NCBI GenBank assembly: GCA_017427945.1
Contig: JAFRRT010000020.1
Location: forward strand, 1 to 64,000
Direction of reading: 5' to 3'
DNA from: Muribaculaceae bacterium
Lineage (GTDB): Bacteria > Bacteroidota > Bacteroidia > Bacteroidales > Muribaculaceae
Length of the DNA stretch: 64,000 bases
The notes under the pieces are model-generated. The model made no database searches and was not told the origin of the DNA. It saw nothing but the letters and a program-made list of their open reading frames with translations. The translations under genes and the position numbers were made by a program. Position 1 is the stretch's first letter; each line of letters opens with the position of its first letter. Shown here one piece after another: positions 50,331-58,934 of this stretch.

Positions 50331-51602
50331 ATGCTGACATTACAACTTATCAACCAGGACCCCGAGGAGGTGATTCGCCGCCTCGCTGTCAAGCATTTTG
50401 AGGGCCGTGAGCCCATCATGCGCATCGTGGAACTGGATAAGCAGCGCCGTGCACTGCAAAAACAACGCGACGACAACGCCGCTGAACTCAATAAGATGGC
50501 CGCCCAGATCGGAGCCCTCATGAAGCAAGGCAACCGTGACGAGGCCGAGGGCGTGAAGGCCCAAGTAGCAACCCTCAAAGCCACCAACAAAGACATTGAC
50601 GACAATCTTACCGCTGCCGAGAAGGAGATCACCGAAATCCTGCTCAGCGTGCCCAATGTCCCCTATAGCGGAGTGCCCGAGGGCAAGACTGCCGAGGACA
50701 ACGTGGTAGAGAAGACTGGCGGCAAGATGCCCGAACTGGGACCTGATGCGCTGCCGCATTGGGACTTGGCAAAGAAATATAACCTCATTGACTTTGACCT
50801 TGGAGTCAAGATTACAGGAGCGGGATTTCCCGTGTATGTGGGCAAGGGCGCACGTCTGCAGCGTGCCTTGACGCAGTTCTTCCTCGACGAGGCCGGTAAG
50901 GCTGGCTATGTTGAGATTGAGCCCCCCTTTGTGGTCAACGAGGCATCGGGCCTGGGAACGGGTCAATTGCCCGACAAGGAGGGTCAGATGTACCATTGCC
51001 AGGTGGACAACTTCTACCTGATTCCCACTGCCGAGGTGCCTGTCACGAACATGTACCGTGACGTTATCATCCCTCAGGAGGAACTGCCTAAGAAGAATTG
51101 CGCTTTCTCGGCATGCTTCCGTCGTGAGGCCGGTTCCTATGGCAAGGACGTGCGTGGCCTGAACCGCTTGCACCAGTTCGACAAGGTCGAGATTGTACGC
51201 ATTGAGCGTCCCGAGGATTCTTATGCAGCACTCGAGGAAATGAAGGACCATGTGCAGGGCCTGCTCGAGAAGTTGGAACTGCCTTGGCACATCTTGCGCC
51301 TGTGTGGTGGTGACATGAGTTTCACCAGCGCCATCACCTTCGACTTTGAGGTATGGTCGGCAGCACAGGAGCGTTGGCTGGAGGTCAGCAGCGTCTCCAA
51401 CTTCGAGACCTATCAGGCCAACCGCCTCAAGTGCCGCTATCGTGGCGACGACAAGAAGACGCACCTGTGCCACACCCTTAACGGTTCGGCACTGGCATTG
51501 CCTCGCATCGTCGCTGCCTTGCTCGAGAACAACCAGACGCCTCAGGGCATCCGTATTCCTGCCGCTCTGCAGCGCTATACCGGTTTCGACATCATCGACT
51601 GA
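50331..51602 (+). CDS. serS: serine--tRNA ligase
   Basis: A class II synthetase of 423 residues charging tRNA-Ser. The N-terminal coiled-coil tRNA-binding arm spans about 25-105 (LDKQRRALQKQRDDNAAELN). Motif 2 is in CAFSACFRREAGSYGKDVRG with LNRLHQFDKVEIV, and motif 3 in LNGSALALPRIVAALLENNQ. It follows yqeY by 29 bases and is followed by a TTAGG-type repeat. No serine T-box or leader peptide is apparent. Confidence 0.96.
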   Translation: MLTLQLINQDPEEVIRRLAVKHFEGREPIMRIVELDKQRRALQKQRDDNAAELNKMAAQIGALMKQGNRDEAEGVKAQVATLKATNKDIDDNLTAAEKEITEILLSVPNVPYSGVPEGKTAEDNVVEKTGGKMPELGPDALPHWDLAKKYNLIDFDLGVKITGAGFPVYVGKGARLQRALTQFFLDEAGKAGYVEIEPPFVVNEASGLGTGQLPDKEGQMYHCQVDNFYLIPTAEVPVTNMYRDVIIPQEELPKKNCAFSACFRREAGSYGKDVRGLNRLHQFDKVEIVRIERPEDSYAALEEMKDHVQGLLEKLELPWHILRLCGGDMSFTSAITFDFEVWSAAQERWLEVSSVSNFETYQANRLKCRYRGDDKKTHLCHTLNGSALALPRIVAALLENNQTPQGIRIPAALQRYTGFDIID

Positions 51603-51611
51603 TAAAACTTA

Positions 51612-51702
51612 TTTAGGCTTCGGGCTTTAGGCATTAGGTGTTAGCAGGCATCCACCTCGCTAAGAACAAACCTAAAGCCTAAATCCTGAGGCCTAAAACC
51701 TT
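51612..51702 (+). repeat. TTAGG palindromic intergenic repeat (copy d) after serS
   Basis: TTTAGGCTTCGGGCTTTAGG, CATTAGGTGTTAGCAGGCATC, a short spacer, then CCTAAAGCCTAAATCCTGAG and GCCTAAAACC in inverse orientation. The two arms form an imperfect palindrome, and the core TTAGCAGGCATC is shared with copy c (27700-27788). Confidence 0.7.
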
Positions 51703-51705
51703 ATT

Positions 51706-52728
51706 ATGAAACGACAGGCCTGGATTGATTACATCAAGTTGTTGGCGATGTTCCTTGTGGTGGTTTACCACACACCGCCGCGCTTTGACACCGCCCATGA
51801 GGTGGCGCTTTTCAACATGGGGGCTCCTGTCTTTTTCTTTGCCGCCGGCTATTTGTTCAATATTGCCAAACAGCAGAGTTTCGTTTCATTCCTGTTGCGC
51901 CGTGTGCGTCAGATTCTGGTGCCGTACGCTACGTTCTTCGTCATCTTCTATGCCCTCTGGCTGTTGGTAGGCCGCCGCATGGCTGGTCCCGAGGAAGAGT
52001 CCATCGGCACGCTTGTGCCCCTGTGGCAGTTCCTCAAAGGTACACCCGATGTGGTACTGGGGCCGTTCTGGTTCCTGGCCGCCTTGTTCACCATGCAGCT
52101 CATCTATTATCCCATCAAGCGCTACTTGAAGGGCTACTGGCCACTGGTGGTTTCGGTTTTGCTCAGTTTGTCCCTGTTTGTCCTACCCAACACCCCGTGG
52201 ATGCAGTTGTGGAACCTCGACAAGGCACTGCTGTACATGCCGATTTATGCCGTTGGAAATCTTGGACTGCAGGCTGGAGGCGAAGGCCGTTTGGCTGACC
52301 GTTTCAGTTTCTCCTCTGTTTCAAGCAGTACGCTTTGGTTCGTAATGGCGGCCCTTGGCTTGGGCTTCCTGATTGTCGCGCCGTTGAGTATCGCGCGTTC
52401 CACAGCCTATGTGCTTGCACCCATCGCCGTTGTGCTTGTCTTGCCGTTGTACACCGCCGTGTGCAAGTGGATGGACTCGCATCATCTCATGGACCGTCTT
52501 GCACTCACTGTCGCTGTCGGCAGTATCACCTATCTGGGCCTTCAGAATTACCTCATCGGCGTCATCAAGATTGTGGTTAAGCGCATGCTTGGCCCCGACG
52601 TCCTTGACGAGAGTATTCTCTTGAAGGTGCTGATTGCTGTCGCTGTCATGATTCTGGTCTATCCCTTTGCCGTGCTCATCGACCGGCATTTGCCCTGGTT
52701 GTTGGGTAAAAAGTTAAGCACCCTGTAA
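51706..52728 (+). CDS. membrane acyltransferase (acyltransferase 3 / fucose 4-O-acetylase type)
   Basis: A 340-residue protein with about ten hydrophobic helices and the N-terminal signature WIDYIKLLAMFLVVVYHTPP, whose His is the conserved catalytic position of acyltransferase-3 proteins. GAPVFFFAAGYLFNIAKQ is also typical. Members acetylate or succinylate extracytoplasmic sugars, lipids or antibiotics; the acceptor here cannot be inferred. There is no glycan biosynthesis gene nearby. It follows serS across the copy-d repeat and precedes the BASS-family transporter by about 40 bases. Confidence 0.88.
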   Translation: MKRQAWIDYIKLLAMFLVVVYHTPPRFDTAHEVALFNMGAPVFFFAAGYLFNIAKQQSFVSFLLRRVRQILVPYATFFVIFYALWLLVGRRMAGPEEESIGTLVPLWQFLKGTPDVVLGPFWFLAALFTMQLIYYPIKRYLKGYWPLVVSVLLSLSLFVLPNTPWMQLWNLDKALLYMPIYAVGNLGLQAGGEGRLADRFSFSSVSSSTLWFVMAALGLGFLIVAPLSIARSTAYVLAPIAVVLVLPLYTAVCKWMDSHHLMDRLALTVAVGSITYLGLQNYLIGVIKIVVKRMLGPDVLDESILLKVLIAVAVMILVYPFAVLIDRHLPWLLGKKLSTL

Positions 52729-52769
52729 AGTGCTGTGCCGAGGTTTCATCACGACATCAACTTCCCGCT

Positions 52770-53762
52770 ATGAAGGCTGTGATTGATTTTTTGAAGAATT
52801 GGACGTTGCCCAGCGCGATAGTGGGGGGCACGGTCATCTATTTGATATTCTATTGGGTGCCTGCATTGGACGATGTGGGCAACAGGTTGGCGCCGTTCTT
52901 TGACACCATCCTGCCGCTGTTCATGAGCCTGATTCTTTTCACGACATTCCTCAGGGTGGACTTTCACAAGATGCGCCCTGCCATGTGGCACTGGTGGGTA
53001 TCGGTTTTCCAAGTGGTGCTTGTAGTGCTTATTGTGGGGCTCATCATCGGCTTTGAGATGAAAGGCAAGGACCTCATCTTGATGGAGGGCCTCCTCACCT
53101 GCGTCATTTGTCCCGGTGCCAGTGCCGCTCCTGTAGTGACTGGCAAACTGGGTGGAAACCTGGAAACGATGACCAGCTATGTTTTCCTGTCCAATATAGT
53201 TACTGTTGTCGCTGTTCCCGTGGTGTTCCCTCTCATCGACAACAATGTGGACATCAGTTTCTGGACAGCCTTCATGATGATACTTTACAAAGTGTTCCTT
53301 GTGCTGGTGCTTCCGTTGATTGCCGCCTATCTGGTCAAGCATTACCTGCCGCGCGTTCAGCAGCGCCTTGTTTCCATTCAGGACTTGTCATTTTACATGT
53401 GGGGCATCTCGCTGACCATTGTAACGGGCTGCACGGTAAAGAACATCATCAACAGTCACGCCCCGCTGGTGTTCCTCATTACTATCGCCGTTGTGTCGCT
53501 GATTATCTGTCTGGCGCAGTTTGCCGTGGGACGCTACATCGGGCATTTCTTCGGCACCGTTATCGAGAGCGGGCAGGGATTGGGACAAAAGAACACTGCC
53601 TTTGCCGTATGGATTGCCTATACCTACCTGAGTCCCTTGTCAGTAGCTGGACCGGGTTGCTATATCCTGTGGCAAAATGCCATCAACAGCCTTGAAATAT
53701 GGCTGCATCAAAAGCAACAACGCCTCGCTCCATCACCTCAACCAAATTCTAAAAAGCAATGA
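52770..53762 (+). CDS. BASS-family (bile acid:sodium symporter-like) transporter
   Basis: A 330-residue inner-membrane protein with nine or ten hydrophobic segments and the BASS/SBF fold pattern: LTCVICPGASAAPVVTGKLGG, the crossing helix with Pro and small residues, and GLGQKNTAFAVWIAYTYLSP in the second half, equivalent to the conserved glycine/asparagine-rich crossing. The family takes up bile acids, pantoate or other organic anions with sodium; the substrate is open. The C-terminal end is unusually polar (HQKQQRLAPSPQPNSKKQ). The stop overlaps the thioesterase start (ATGA). Confidence 0.78.
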   Translation: MKAVIDFLKNWTLPSAIVGGTVIYLIFYWVPALDDVGNRLAPFFDTILPLFMSLILFTTFLRVDFHKMRPAMWHWWVSVFQVVLVVLIVGLIIGFEMKGKDLILMEGLLTCVICPGASAAPVVTGKLGGNLETMTSYVFLSNIVTVVAVPVVFPLIDNNVDISFWTAFMMILYKVFLVLVLPLIAAYLVKHYLPRVQQRLVSIQDLSFYMWGISLTIVTGCTVKNIINSHAPLVFLITIAVVSLIICLAQFAVGRYIGHFFGTVIESGQGLGQKNTAFAVWIAYTYLSPLSVAGPGCYILWQNAINSLEIWLHQKQQRLAPSPQPNSKKQ

Positions 53763-54250
53763 AGAAACTCATCAATCCATATCTCGACAAGGAAGGCTAC
53801 AACTGCTTTGGTTGCAGCCCCACCAATCCCATCGGTCTTCACTTGGAGTTTTGGGAAGACGGCGAGGACATTGTCGCCACCTGGTCGCCCAACGTGAACT
53901 TTGACGGCTGGGTTGAAACCTTGCACGGGGGTATCATCAGCACACTCATCGACGAAATTGCCAACTGGGTGCTGTCCCGCCGCCTGCAAACCGCCGGTGT
54001 GACCTCCAAGTTGGAAGTGAAGTTCCGGCGCGCCGTCTCGACACGCGAACCGCAGATCACCCTGCGTGGGCGCATCACCGGCAACGTGCGCAACTATTAT
54101 ACTGTCCATGTCACCCTGCACGACAGCCAGGGCAACCTGTGCGATGAGGGAGATGTCACCTACTGCATGTTCCCGATTGAAAAAGCCCATGTGATGGGCT
54201 TTACCGCCTGCCTTACCGAAGATGAGATAGAAGCGCCGACTACTATTTGA
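53759..54250 (+). CDS. PaaI-family hotdog thioesterase
   Basis: A 163-residue 4HBT-type hotdog protein. The N-terminus has a Cys pair (NCFGCSPTNPIGLHLEF) seen in this subgroup, and the core motif WVETLHGGIISTLIDEIANW carries the active-site His-Gly-Gly and acidic residue. It probably hydrolyses an acyl-CoA of unknown chain. It overlaps the transporter stop by 4 bases (ATGA), so the two are translationally coupled, which hints that the transported compound may be metabolised as a CoA ester. Confidence 0.85.
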   Translation: MKKLINPYLDKEGYNCFGCSPTNPIGLHLEFWEDGEDIVATWSPNVNFDGWVETLHGGIISTLIDEIANWVLSRRLQTAGVTSKLEVKFRRAVSTREPQITLRGRITGNVRNYYTVHVTLHDSQGNLCDEGDVTYCMFPIEKAHVMGFTACLTEDEIEAPTTI

Positions 54251-54271
54251 AGTCTAATGATAAACGCTAAA

Positions 54272-54307
54272 ATCAAGGCTTGCCACTATCTGGTGGCAAG
54301 CCTTGAT
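54272..54307. terminator. perfect 15-bp hairpin between convergent genes
   Basis: ATCAAGGCTTGCCAC and GTGGCAAGCCTTGAT pair without mismatch around TATCTG. On the minus strand TTTTAGCG follows, so it can end the efflux operon; on the plus strand the T-run is absent but the stem may stop transcripts or shield the 3' end. Confidence 0.75.
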
Positions 54308-54332
54308 GATGTAAGGATGTGTGAGTAACGTG

Positions 54333-54626
54333 TCAGATGGTGCGCTCCACGGGGAGGACAAAGGCGCGCAGGCCCAGCTTGGGCGTGGCAACGTCCATCT
54401 CATGGAGTTTCTCCAGTATGCCGTCCACGCGGTTGTCATCCACCACTGTCATGATGGCCGAGGCAATGGAGGGCCAGGCATGGGTGGCATAGTGCGGTTC
54501 CCCGCCGTTGGTGCCACGTCCCTGCACTTCCTGCCAGCCGGTGAAGCCACGGCAGTTGCTCAACTGCAGCATCTCGATGATGCGCTCATAATAGGCCTGG
54601 TCAAAGGCTATGAATATCGCTTTCAT
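54333..54626 (-). CDS. PII-like protein at the end of the RND efflux operon
   Basis: A 97-residue protein with the ferredoxin-like alternation of PII proteins: MKAIFIAFDQAYYERIIEML, GFTGWQEVQGRGTNGGEP, MTVVDDNRVDGILEKLHEM, and LRAFVLPVERTI. The GxGxxxG-type loop GRGTNGGEP lies where PII has its T-loop end. Similar PII-like proteins (for example DUF3240) accompany RND exporters in other phyla. It starts 23 bases after the RND stop and is clearly in the operon; a sensing or regulatory role is inference. Confidence 0.6.
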   Translation of the reverse strand: MKAIFIAFDQAYYERIIEMLQLSNCRGFTGWQEVQGRGTNGGEPHYATHAWPSIASAIMTVVDDNRVDGILEKLHEMDVATPKLGLRAFVLPVERTI

Positions 54627-54649
54627 ATCTTGTTGAGTTGATAGGATTC

Positions 54650-57600
54650 CTAATTCTTAATTTCTAAATCCGCTTTCTTTTCGCGCGTCTTGCTCATCTG
54701 TTTGCGTTTGCGGCGGATGCCGTTGAAGGCAAAGATGGTGTACATCGTGGGCACGAACAGCAGCGTCATCAAGGTTGACATCGTCAGACCACCGATAACG
54801 GCGGTACCCATGGGGCGCCACATCTCACTACCCACACCGGTGCCGACTGCCATAGGCACCATACCCAGGATAGTGGTCAACGAGGTCATGAGCACAGGAC
54901 GCAGACGCGAATGTCCACCAGTGATAACTGCTCGCCTGATGCTCATGCCGCGCTCGCGGTTCAGGTTGATGTAGTCGATGAGCACAATACCGTTTTTCAC
55001 TACAATACCAATCAGCATGATGGCACCAATCATTGACATTACGTTCAGGTTGGTGCGGGTAATCAACAGGATGAGCACGATACCTGAGAACGCAAACATG
55101 ATGGAGGTCATAATGATGGCGGGATAGGTGAACGACTCAAACTGGCCAGCCATTACAATATACACGAGCAGGATAATGAGCAATCCCAGGGTGATAAGGT
55201 CGGCAAATGATTCCTGCTGATCCTCATAGGAACCGCTCAGCTCAATGAACACATCACCGGGCTTATCCATCTTGTCGATGAGCGGCTGAGCATCTGCAAT
55301 CACATCACTCATGGCGCGGTCTTGAACGACAGCCGATACGGTGATGATGCGCTGACGGTCCTTACGCTCGATGGTGGGCGGGTTGAAGCGCTCGACCACG
55401 GTGCCCACCTCCTTGAGACGGACTCCCGTACCCATCGCGTTATAGAGCATGATGTTCTCGATGTCGCTGATGCTGCGGCGGTGTTCGGGGTCATACATCA
55501 CCTTGATGTCATACTCCTCACCGTCCTCGCGGAAGTAGCTTGCCGTCGTACCGTTAATGCGGTTACGCAGAGCTGTCGCGGCAGTGCTCAGGTTCAAGCC
55601 GTACATCGCCAGTTTCTCGCGGTCAAAGTCCACATGGTATTCCGGCTGGTAGTCGCTTCGGCTGATCATAATGTCGGCTGCTCCGGGCACGTTCTCGAGG
55701 ATGTGCTTGAGCTGCTGGGCCACACTGTCGGTTTTGGTGAAGTCATAACCGTAAATCTCGTAGTCCAGTGTTGACTGGCCCATCATGCCGCCGCCGCGCG
55801 AACCGCCGACGTTTACGAGAGACTTCTTCAACTCGGGATAGTTCTTGAGGTCCTCACGCATCATACCGGCAATCTCAACGATACCGCGTTTGCGTTTGTC
55901 GGCGTCGAGTAGCCTGATGTTCATCGAAATGATGTGCGAACCATTGCTCTGCATCGAGGCATACATGTTGTCGCTGCTTGCCTGTCCCACGGTGTAGTTG
56001 AACACCTGGATTTCGGGATACTTCTCGGTCCACTCCTTGTAGATACGTTGGCAGACGTCCTTGGCCAGGTCAACACGCGAGCCAATGGGCAACTCCAGCG
56101 ATACACCCAGACGGCCGTTATCGTTTACGGGGAAGAACTCGGTGCCCACAAACTTCATCAGGAAAATCGAAGCCACGAAGATGCCCAATGCCGTCGCGGT
56201 GGTAATCCAGCGGTGGGCCACACACTTGTCAAGCAACTTGGCATAGGCGTTGTCGATCTTGTCGAGCACACGCTGGATGGGCAGGTAGATTTTCTGGAAG
56301 ATAGCGGTGTCGGTGACGTTGAGGCGCAGCAGGCGGCTGCACAGCATGGGGGTAAGCGCCAAAGCGCAAATCAGTGACAGCACCATCATGATGGTTACCA
56401 TCCAACCCAGCTGCTTGAACATCACACCCATCATACCCTTGATCATCGTCAAGGGGAAGAACACGGCAATCAGTGTTAAGGTCGAAGCCATTACCGAGAG
56501 TGCCACCTCGTTGGTGCCGTGAACGGCGGCTTGCATAGGTGCCGAACCGCGTTCGATGTGTGTCGTCACGTTCTCGAGCACCACAATGGCATCATCGACC
56601 ACCATACCGATGGCGATTGACAATGCCGACAGTGACACGATGTTCAACGAGTTGCCGGTGGCATACAGGTAGATGAACGACGCAATCAGTGAGATGGGGA
56701 TGGTTACCAGCACGATAACCGTTGCACGCCAGCGTCCCAGGAAGACGAACACCACAATACCCACGAACAACAGCGCCAGCAGCACTGTCTCGACTAGCGA
56801 GGCGATGGTATTGCGGATGTTGTCACTGGTATCGACAATGTAGTCCAGCTTCACGTCGCTGGGCAGGTTCTTCTGAATCTTGGGCAATTCCTCGGCAATC
56901 TTTGTCGAAATCTGCACCGAGTTGGCGCCAGATTGCTTCTGCACGATAATCATCGCACCCTGCACATCGTTGCTGTAGCTCTCCTGGGCGCGTTCCTCGA
57001 GCGAGTCGTCAATGCGGGCCACGTCGCTCAAGTGTACCACGCCACCTGAGGGTGATATACCCACAACGATGTTACCGATTTGTTTCGGGTCGCTGAACTC
57101 ACCCTCGACACGCAGGGGATAGGTCTCGTTACCGATGTCGAAGGTACCGCCGGGGATGTTACGGTTCTCGGCGCCGATGAGTGATGCGACCGTCTCGACG
57201 CTCAGGTTGTAGGCCTCCATGCGCAGGGGGTCAAGATAGACATGCACCTCGCGCTTGGGGGCACCGGCGATAGACACTGAACCCACACCATCGACACGAG
57301 CCAGCGGGTTGGCGACGTTCTCGTCAAGGATTTTATAGAGTCCCGGCAGACTCTTGTCGGCCTGTGCCGATAGGAGCACGATAGGAATCATGTCGCTGCT
57401 GAACTTGAAGATGATGGGCGTGTTGGCATCGTCGGGCATGAAACTCGACACCATGTCGAGTTTGTCACGCACGTCATTGGTCAATGCGTCGATGTCGTAG
57501 CCGTATTCAAACTCCAGCGTGATGATGGAGACATTCTCTTTACTGCTGGAGGTGATGTGCTTGAGGTGCTCCACCGAGTTAAGGGTGTTCTCAAGCGTGC

Positions 57601-57793
57601 GGGTGACGTTTTGCTCAATGTCGGCGGCGCTCGTTCCCGAGTAGGTCGTCATCACCATGATGGTGTTGGTCTCGATGTCGGGGAACAGGTCGATGGGCAG
57701 TTTCTTCAAGGAGAACAAACCCAGCACAATGAGCGCCACAAACACGAGGATTGTGGTCACCGGCCGTTTAACTGAACTCGAATATAAACTCAT
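54650..57793 (-). CDS. RND-family multidrug efflux transporter (HAE1/AcrB type)
   Basis: The inner-membrane proton-driven pump, 1,047 residues, normal for AcrB-like proteins. It begins MSLYSSSVKRPVTTILVFVA, with 12 membrane helices in two halves and two large periplasmic loops. The proton-relay Asp pair of helix 4 is in SIAIGMVVDDAIVVLENVTT. Porter-domain segments such as GGVVHLSDVARIDD and VRLKEVGTVVERF are present. With the adaptor and TolC-like channel it forms a tripartite exporter; the two Asp residues point to the drug/HAE type rather than the heavy-metal type. Substrates are unknown. Confidence 0.95.
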   Translation of the reverse strand: MSLYSSSVKRPVTTILVFVALIVLGLFSLKKLPIDLFPDIETNTIMVMTTYSGTSAADIEQNVTRTLENTLNSVEHLKHITSSSKENVSIITLEFEYGYDIDALTNDVRDKLDMVSSFMPDDANTPIIFKFSSDMIPIVLLSAQADKSLPGLYKILDENVANPLARVDGVGSVSIAGAPKREVHVYLDPLRMEAYNLSVETVASLIGAENRNIPGGTFDIGNETYPLRVEGEFSDPKQIGNIVVGISPSGGVVHLSDVARIDDSLEERAQESYSNDVQGAMIIVQKQSGANSVQISTKIAEELPKIQKNLPSDVKLDYIVDTSDNIRNTIASLVETVLLALLFVGIVVFVFLGRWRATVIVLVTIPISLIASFIYLYATGNSLNIVSLSALSIAIGMVVDDAIVVLENVTTHIERGSAPMQAAVHGTNEVALSVMASTLTLIAVFFPLTMIKGMMGVMFKQLGWMVTIMMVLSLICALALTPMLCSRLLRLNVTDTAIFQKIYLPIQRVLDKIDNAYAKLLDKCVAHRWITTATALGIFVASIFLMKFVGTEFFPVNDNGRLGVSLELPIGSRVDLAKDVCQRIYKEWTEKYPEIQVFNYTVGQASSDNMYASMQSNGSHIISMNIRLLDADKRKRGIVEIAGMMREDLKNYPELKKSLVNVGGSRGGGMMGQSTLDYEIYGYDFTKTDSVAQQLKHILENVPGAADIMISRSDYQPEYHVDFDREKLAMYGLNLSTAATALRNRINGTTASYFREDGEEYDIKVMYDPEHRRSISDIENIMLYNAMGTGVRLKEVGTVVERFNPPTIERKDRQRIITVSAVVQDRAMSDVIADAQPLIDKMDKPGDVFIELSGSYEDQQESFADLITLGLLIILLVYIVMAGQFESFTYPAIIMTSIMFAFSGIVLILLITRTNLNVMSMIGAIMLIGIVVKNGIVLIDYINLNRERGMSIRRAVITGGHSRLRPVLMTSLTTILGMVPMAVGTGVGSEMWRPMGTAVIGGLTMSTLMTLLFVPTMYTIFAFNGIRRKRKQMSKTREKKADLEIKN

Positions 57794-57882
57794 AGTTGAA
57801 ATCGATTGTGATTAAGTTTCGGTGGTCGCTACAACTTGAAGTATTCTCTAAACCTCAAGTTTTGCTACCAGTAAAACTTGAA

Positions 57883-58896
57883 TTACTTCTTGAGTTGCAC
57901 TTTGGCACCGTCGGTCAAGCGTGATGCCCCGGATATCACGACTTGGGTACCGGGAACGATACCGCCAAGCACTTCGTAACGGTCCTCAAGACGCTGACCC
58001 AGTTCCACCTCGCGGAACTCGACTTCACCGCCCTGGTAAACCCAGACGTAGCGTACACCCGAGCCCACCTGCTTTTGCACGGCGCGGTCAGGTACGGTAA
58101 CACTCTGGCTGGTGCCGTAGTTGAAGTTCACGCGGGCAAACATGCCGGTGCGAACCTTGTCCTGGCGGTTGGTGATGGCAATCTCGACCTCAAAGGTGCG
58201 GCTTGTAGCATCAATGGTGGGATGAATCAGGTAAACCTGGCCTTGGAAGACCTCGTCACCATAGGTGTCGAAGGTTACAGTCACAGGCATGCCGCGCTTC
58301 ACCTTGGGATACTCACTCTCGTTGACGTTGACGATGACCTTGAGCGGCTGTTGCTGCTCGATGGTGAGGATGGGCAGTCCGCTGGGCAGGTCGCCGGCGT
58401 CATAGTTCTTGGCGGTCACCACGCCGCTCACGGGTGAAGTGAGCACCGTGTTTTCCTGCATGGTGCGGATGGCGCGTGCATTGGCGTCATACTGTGCCTG
58501 CAACTGATCCACCTGTTGCTGTGTGCCGCCACCGATTTTCACCAGTTCCTTGGCACGGTCAAGCTCGCGCTTGATGTTGTTGAGGTTGATTTGCTGCTGG
58601 GCAATGTTCACGTCGTCGAGGATGACCAGACGCTGGCCGCGCGATACGCGGGAACCCACGTTGACCAGAATCTGCTTGATGCGGCTGCCGCTGTTTGACG
58701 AGATGTTGTTGGTCTTGAACGCCTCGACGGTGCCGGTGTACTCACTGCCTTGCTTTACGGCCTCGGCCTGCACAACGGTCAACTCTACCATGGGCAGTTC
58801 ATCTTGCGGATTTGCGGCCTTTTTCTCTTTCTTGTTGGAACAGGATGCCAGTGCAAGCAGGAGCACGGCAATCGATAAAAGATTTCTTGTTTTCAT
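57883..58896 (-). CDS. RND efflux periplasmic adaptor (membrane fusion lipoprotein)
   Basis: A 337-residue MFP lipoprotein: signal MKTRNLLSIAVLLLALASC with its lipobox, barrel-sandwich hybrid halves around a short alpha-hairpin (about 90-160, ELVKIGGGTQQQVDQLQAQY), a beta-barrel domain (VIVNVNESEYPKVKRGMPVT), and the membrane-proximal domain (VPDRAVQKQVGSGVRYVWVY). It couples the RND pump to the TolC-like channel. It lies between the two on one strand. Confidence 0.94.
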   Translation of the reverse strand: MKTRNLLSIAVLLLALASCSNKKEKKAANPQDELPMVELTVVQAEAVKQGSEYTGTVEAFKTNNISSNSGSRIKQILVNVGSRVSRGQRLVILDDVNIAQQQINLNNIKRELDRAKELVKIGGGTQQQVDQLQAQYDANARAIRTMQENTVLTSPVSGVVTAKNYDAGDLPSGLPILTIEQQQPLKVIVNVNESEYPKVKRGMPVTVTFDTYGDEVFQGQVYLIHPTIDATSRTFEVEIAITNRQDKVRTGMFARVNFNYGTSQSVTVPDRAVQKQVGSGVRYVWVYQGGEVEFREVELGQRLEDRYEVLGGIVPGTQVVISGASRLTDGAKVQLKK

Positions 58897-58934
58897 TTGA
58901 TTTGTGATATGTTGTTTGTTTTTATTTCCAGAAT

